Program-made: the position numbers and the translations under genes
Shown here: positions 62,183 to 64,000 of the stretch, in pieces
Numbering within the stretch: the first letter of the stretch is position 1
Layout: each line of letters starts with the position of its first letter
The notes under the pieces: model-generated
Databases searched by the model: none
What the model was told of the DNA's origin: nothing
The model's input: the letters and a program-made list of their open reading frames with translations, nothing else
Assembly: GCA_963704295.1 (NCBI GenBank)
Contig: OY969884.1
Span: 868,001-932,000 of the forward strand
Direction: 5' to 3'
Source: JACCVL01 sp963704295
Lineage (GTDB): Bacteria; Actinomycetota; Actinomycetes; Propionibacteriales; Nocardioidaceae
Length of the DNA stretch: 64,000 nucleotides

Positions 62183-62947
62183 TCAGAGCTCGCCGCCCTC
62201 GCCGTCCTCGTCGTCGTCGCCGTCGGCGTCGTACTTGAGGTAGTGCACGGCGTCCTGCACCGGCCCGTCGAAGGCGAGCTGCCCGCCCTCGAGCACCAGC
62301 GCCCGGTGGCAGAGCCGGCGGACCTGGGTGGTGTTGTGGCTGACGAACACGATCGTGCGGCCCTCGTCGCGCACCTCGCGGATCCGGCGGATGCACTTCT
62401 TCTTGAACGGCGGGTCCCCGACCGCGAGGACCTCGTCGATGATGAAGATGTCGGAGTCGGCCGACACCGCGACCGAGAAGCCGAGCCGGGCGAACATGCC
62501 GGAGGAGTACCGGCCGACCGGGGTGTCGAGGAAGCGGGCGATGTCCGCGAACTCGACGATGTCGTCGAACTTGCGGTTCACCTCCTCCTCGCTCATGCCG
62601 AGGATGGCGGCGTTGAGGTAGATGTTCTCCCGGCCGGTCAGCTGCGGATGGAAGCCCGCACTGACCTCGATCAGGCCGGCGATCCGGCCCCGGGTGAGCA
62701 GCTGGCCGCGGTCGGGCCGCAGGACGCCCGAGATGAGCTTCAGCAGGGTCGACTTGCCCGAGCCGTTGAGCCCCATCAGGCCGATCGACTCGCCCTGCTC
62801 GATCGTGAAGGACAGGTCGTCCAGCGCGAGGAACCTCGGGTTGGCCAGCTCACCGCGCCGGGCCCGCACCAGGCGCTGCTTGAGCGTGCGGGCGTTCTGC
62901 ATCACGAAGTGCTTCGAGACGTTCTCAGCCACCACCGACTCAGCCAT
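62183..62947 (-). CDS. wzt: Polysaccharide ABC exporter ATPase (Wzt/RfbE type)
   Basis: The ATPase of an O-antigen/galactan/teichoic-acid-type exporter, 254 residues. Walker A GLNGSGKST, the subfamily signature YSSGMFARL, Walker B FIIDEVLAVGD and the switch His in VSHN. The strongly acidic C-terminus (DADGDDDEDGEGGEL) is notable. It lacks the long C-terminal carbohydrate-binding domain of O9a-type Wzt, so substrate recognition must lie elsewhere. It follows wzm by 4 bases and galE/glf surround the pair, favouring galactan export like Rv3781/Rv3783. Confidence 0.93.
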   Translation of the reverse strand: MAESVVAENVSKHFVMQNARTLKQRLVRARRGELANPRFLALDDLSFTIEQGESIGLMGLNGSGKSTLLKLISGVLRPDRGQLLTRGRIAGLIEVSAGFHPQLTGRENIYLNAAILGMSEEEVNRKFDDIVEFADIARFLDTPVGRYSSGMFARLGFSVAVSADSDIFIIDEVLAVGDPPFKKKCIRRIREVRDEGRTIVFVSHNTTQVRRLCHRALVLEGGQLAFDGPVQDAVHYLKYDADGDDDEDGEGGEL

Positions 62948-62951
62948 GCGA

Positions 62952-64000
<1,049 letters not shown>

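Noticed and set aside
58320..62243. 1307-codon plus-strand open frame
   Set aside because: It runs through galE out of frame and then antisense to the amidase; no domain and shadow-type composition.

Overview
This is a very GC-rich, densely coded chromosomal window from a high-GC Gram-positive (Actinomycetota). Markers include MtrAB-LpqB, a WhiB2-type WhiB protein, a BldC-like regulator, coenzyme F420 genes (cofD/fbiB), DUF3499, DUF5719, TIGR03089, a Rv3235-like protein and UDP-galactopyranose mutase beside a Wzm/Wzt exporter. The overall style (large NAD-GDH, Tad pilus genes, TIGR03089, DUF3105) suggests a Nocardioides-like member of the Propionibacteriales; that is inference. I see no rRNA, tRNA, IS element, prophage or CRISPR array. 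No gene-free stretch exceeds about 300 bases.

Layout. 0-8.9 kb: the actinobacterial prfB / ftsE-ftsX cell-division neighbourhood, interrupted by about 6 kb that encodes an NAD(P)-aldehyde dehydrogenase, an asparagine synthetase, a secreted phosphodiesterase and a molybdopterin oxidase. 8.9-10.5 kb: a secreted Vgb-like beta-propeller and a VOC protein. 10.5-15.0 kb: a minus-strand Tad/Flp pilus operon (tadA-tadB-tadC-small pilin-like-tadE-tadE-tadG-like). 15.2-16.0 kb: a membrane pentapeptide-repeat protein followed by a strong hairpin. 16.2-23.4 kb: the giant NAD-glutamate dehydrogenase and pruA (P5C to glutamate to 2-oxoglutarate) with a DUF2505 gene between them. 23.5-29.7 kb: a secreted choice-of-anchor-B/LVIVD protein, two closely similar polytopic membrane proteins, a WS/DGAT-like protein with an altered active site, and a cupredoxin-like lipoprotein. 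29.7-31.6 kb: the missing Tad parts (TadZ/CpaE-like and CpaB/SAF), divergent from a BldC-like regulator.

31.6-58.4 kb follows the conserved actinobacterial block known from the M. tuberculosis Rv3235-Rv3268 region: Rv3235-like, secA, hpf, comF, lpqB-mtrB-mtrA, ahcY, SIS (TobH-like), Trm112, DUF3499, degenerate zincin, DUF5719, a large GT2 membrane protein, whiB2, cofD-fbiB, NDP-mannose pyrophosphorylase and TIGR03089. The phosphomannomutase position holds a HAD-IIB (eukaryotic-type PMM) gene. 58.4-64 kb: cell-envelope galactan functions (galE, wzt, wzm, glf) plus a secreted peptidoglycan amidase with a C-terminal FG-GAP beta-propeller.

How the genes work together: SecA exports many of the secreted proteins encoded here. 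MtrAB-LpqB, WhiB2, FtsEX and the amidase/LysM proteins bear on septation and wall turnover. The PMM-like and ManC-like proteins could supply GDP-mannose. GalE and Glf would supply UDP-galactofuranose for a polymer exported by Wzm/Wzt. CofD and FbiB build F420. Many genes are coupled by 4-nt ATGA/GTGA overlaps. The first 67 bases, downstream of ftsX, hold no recognisable start codon or gene.
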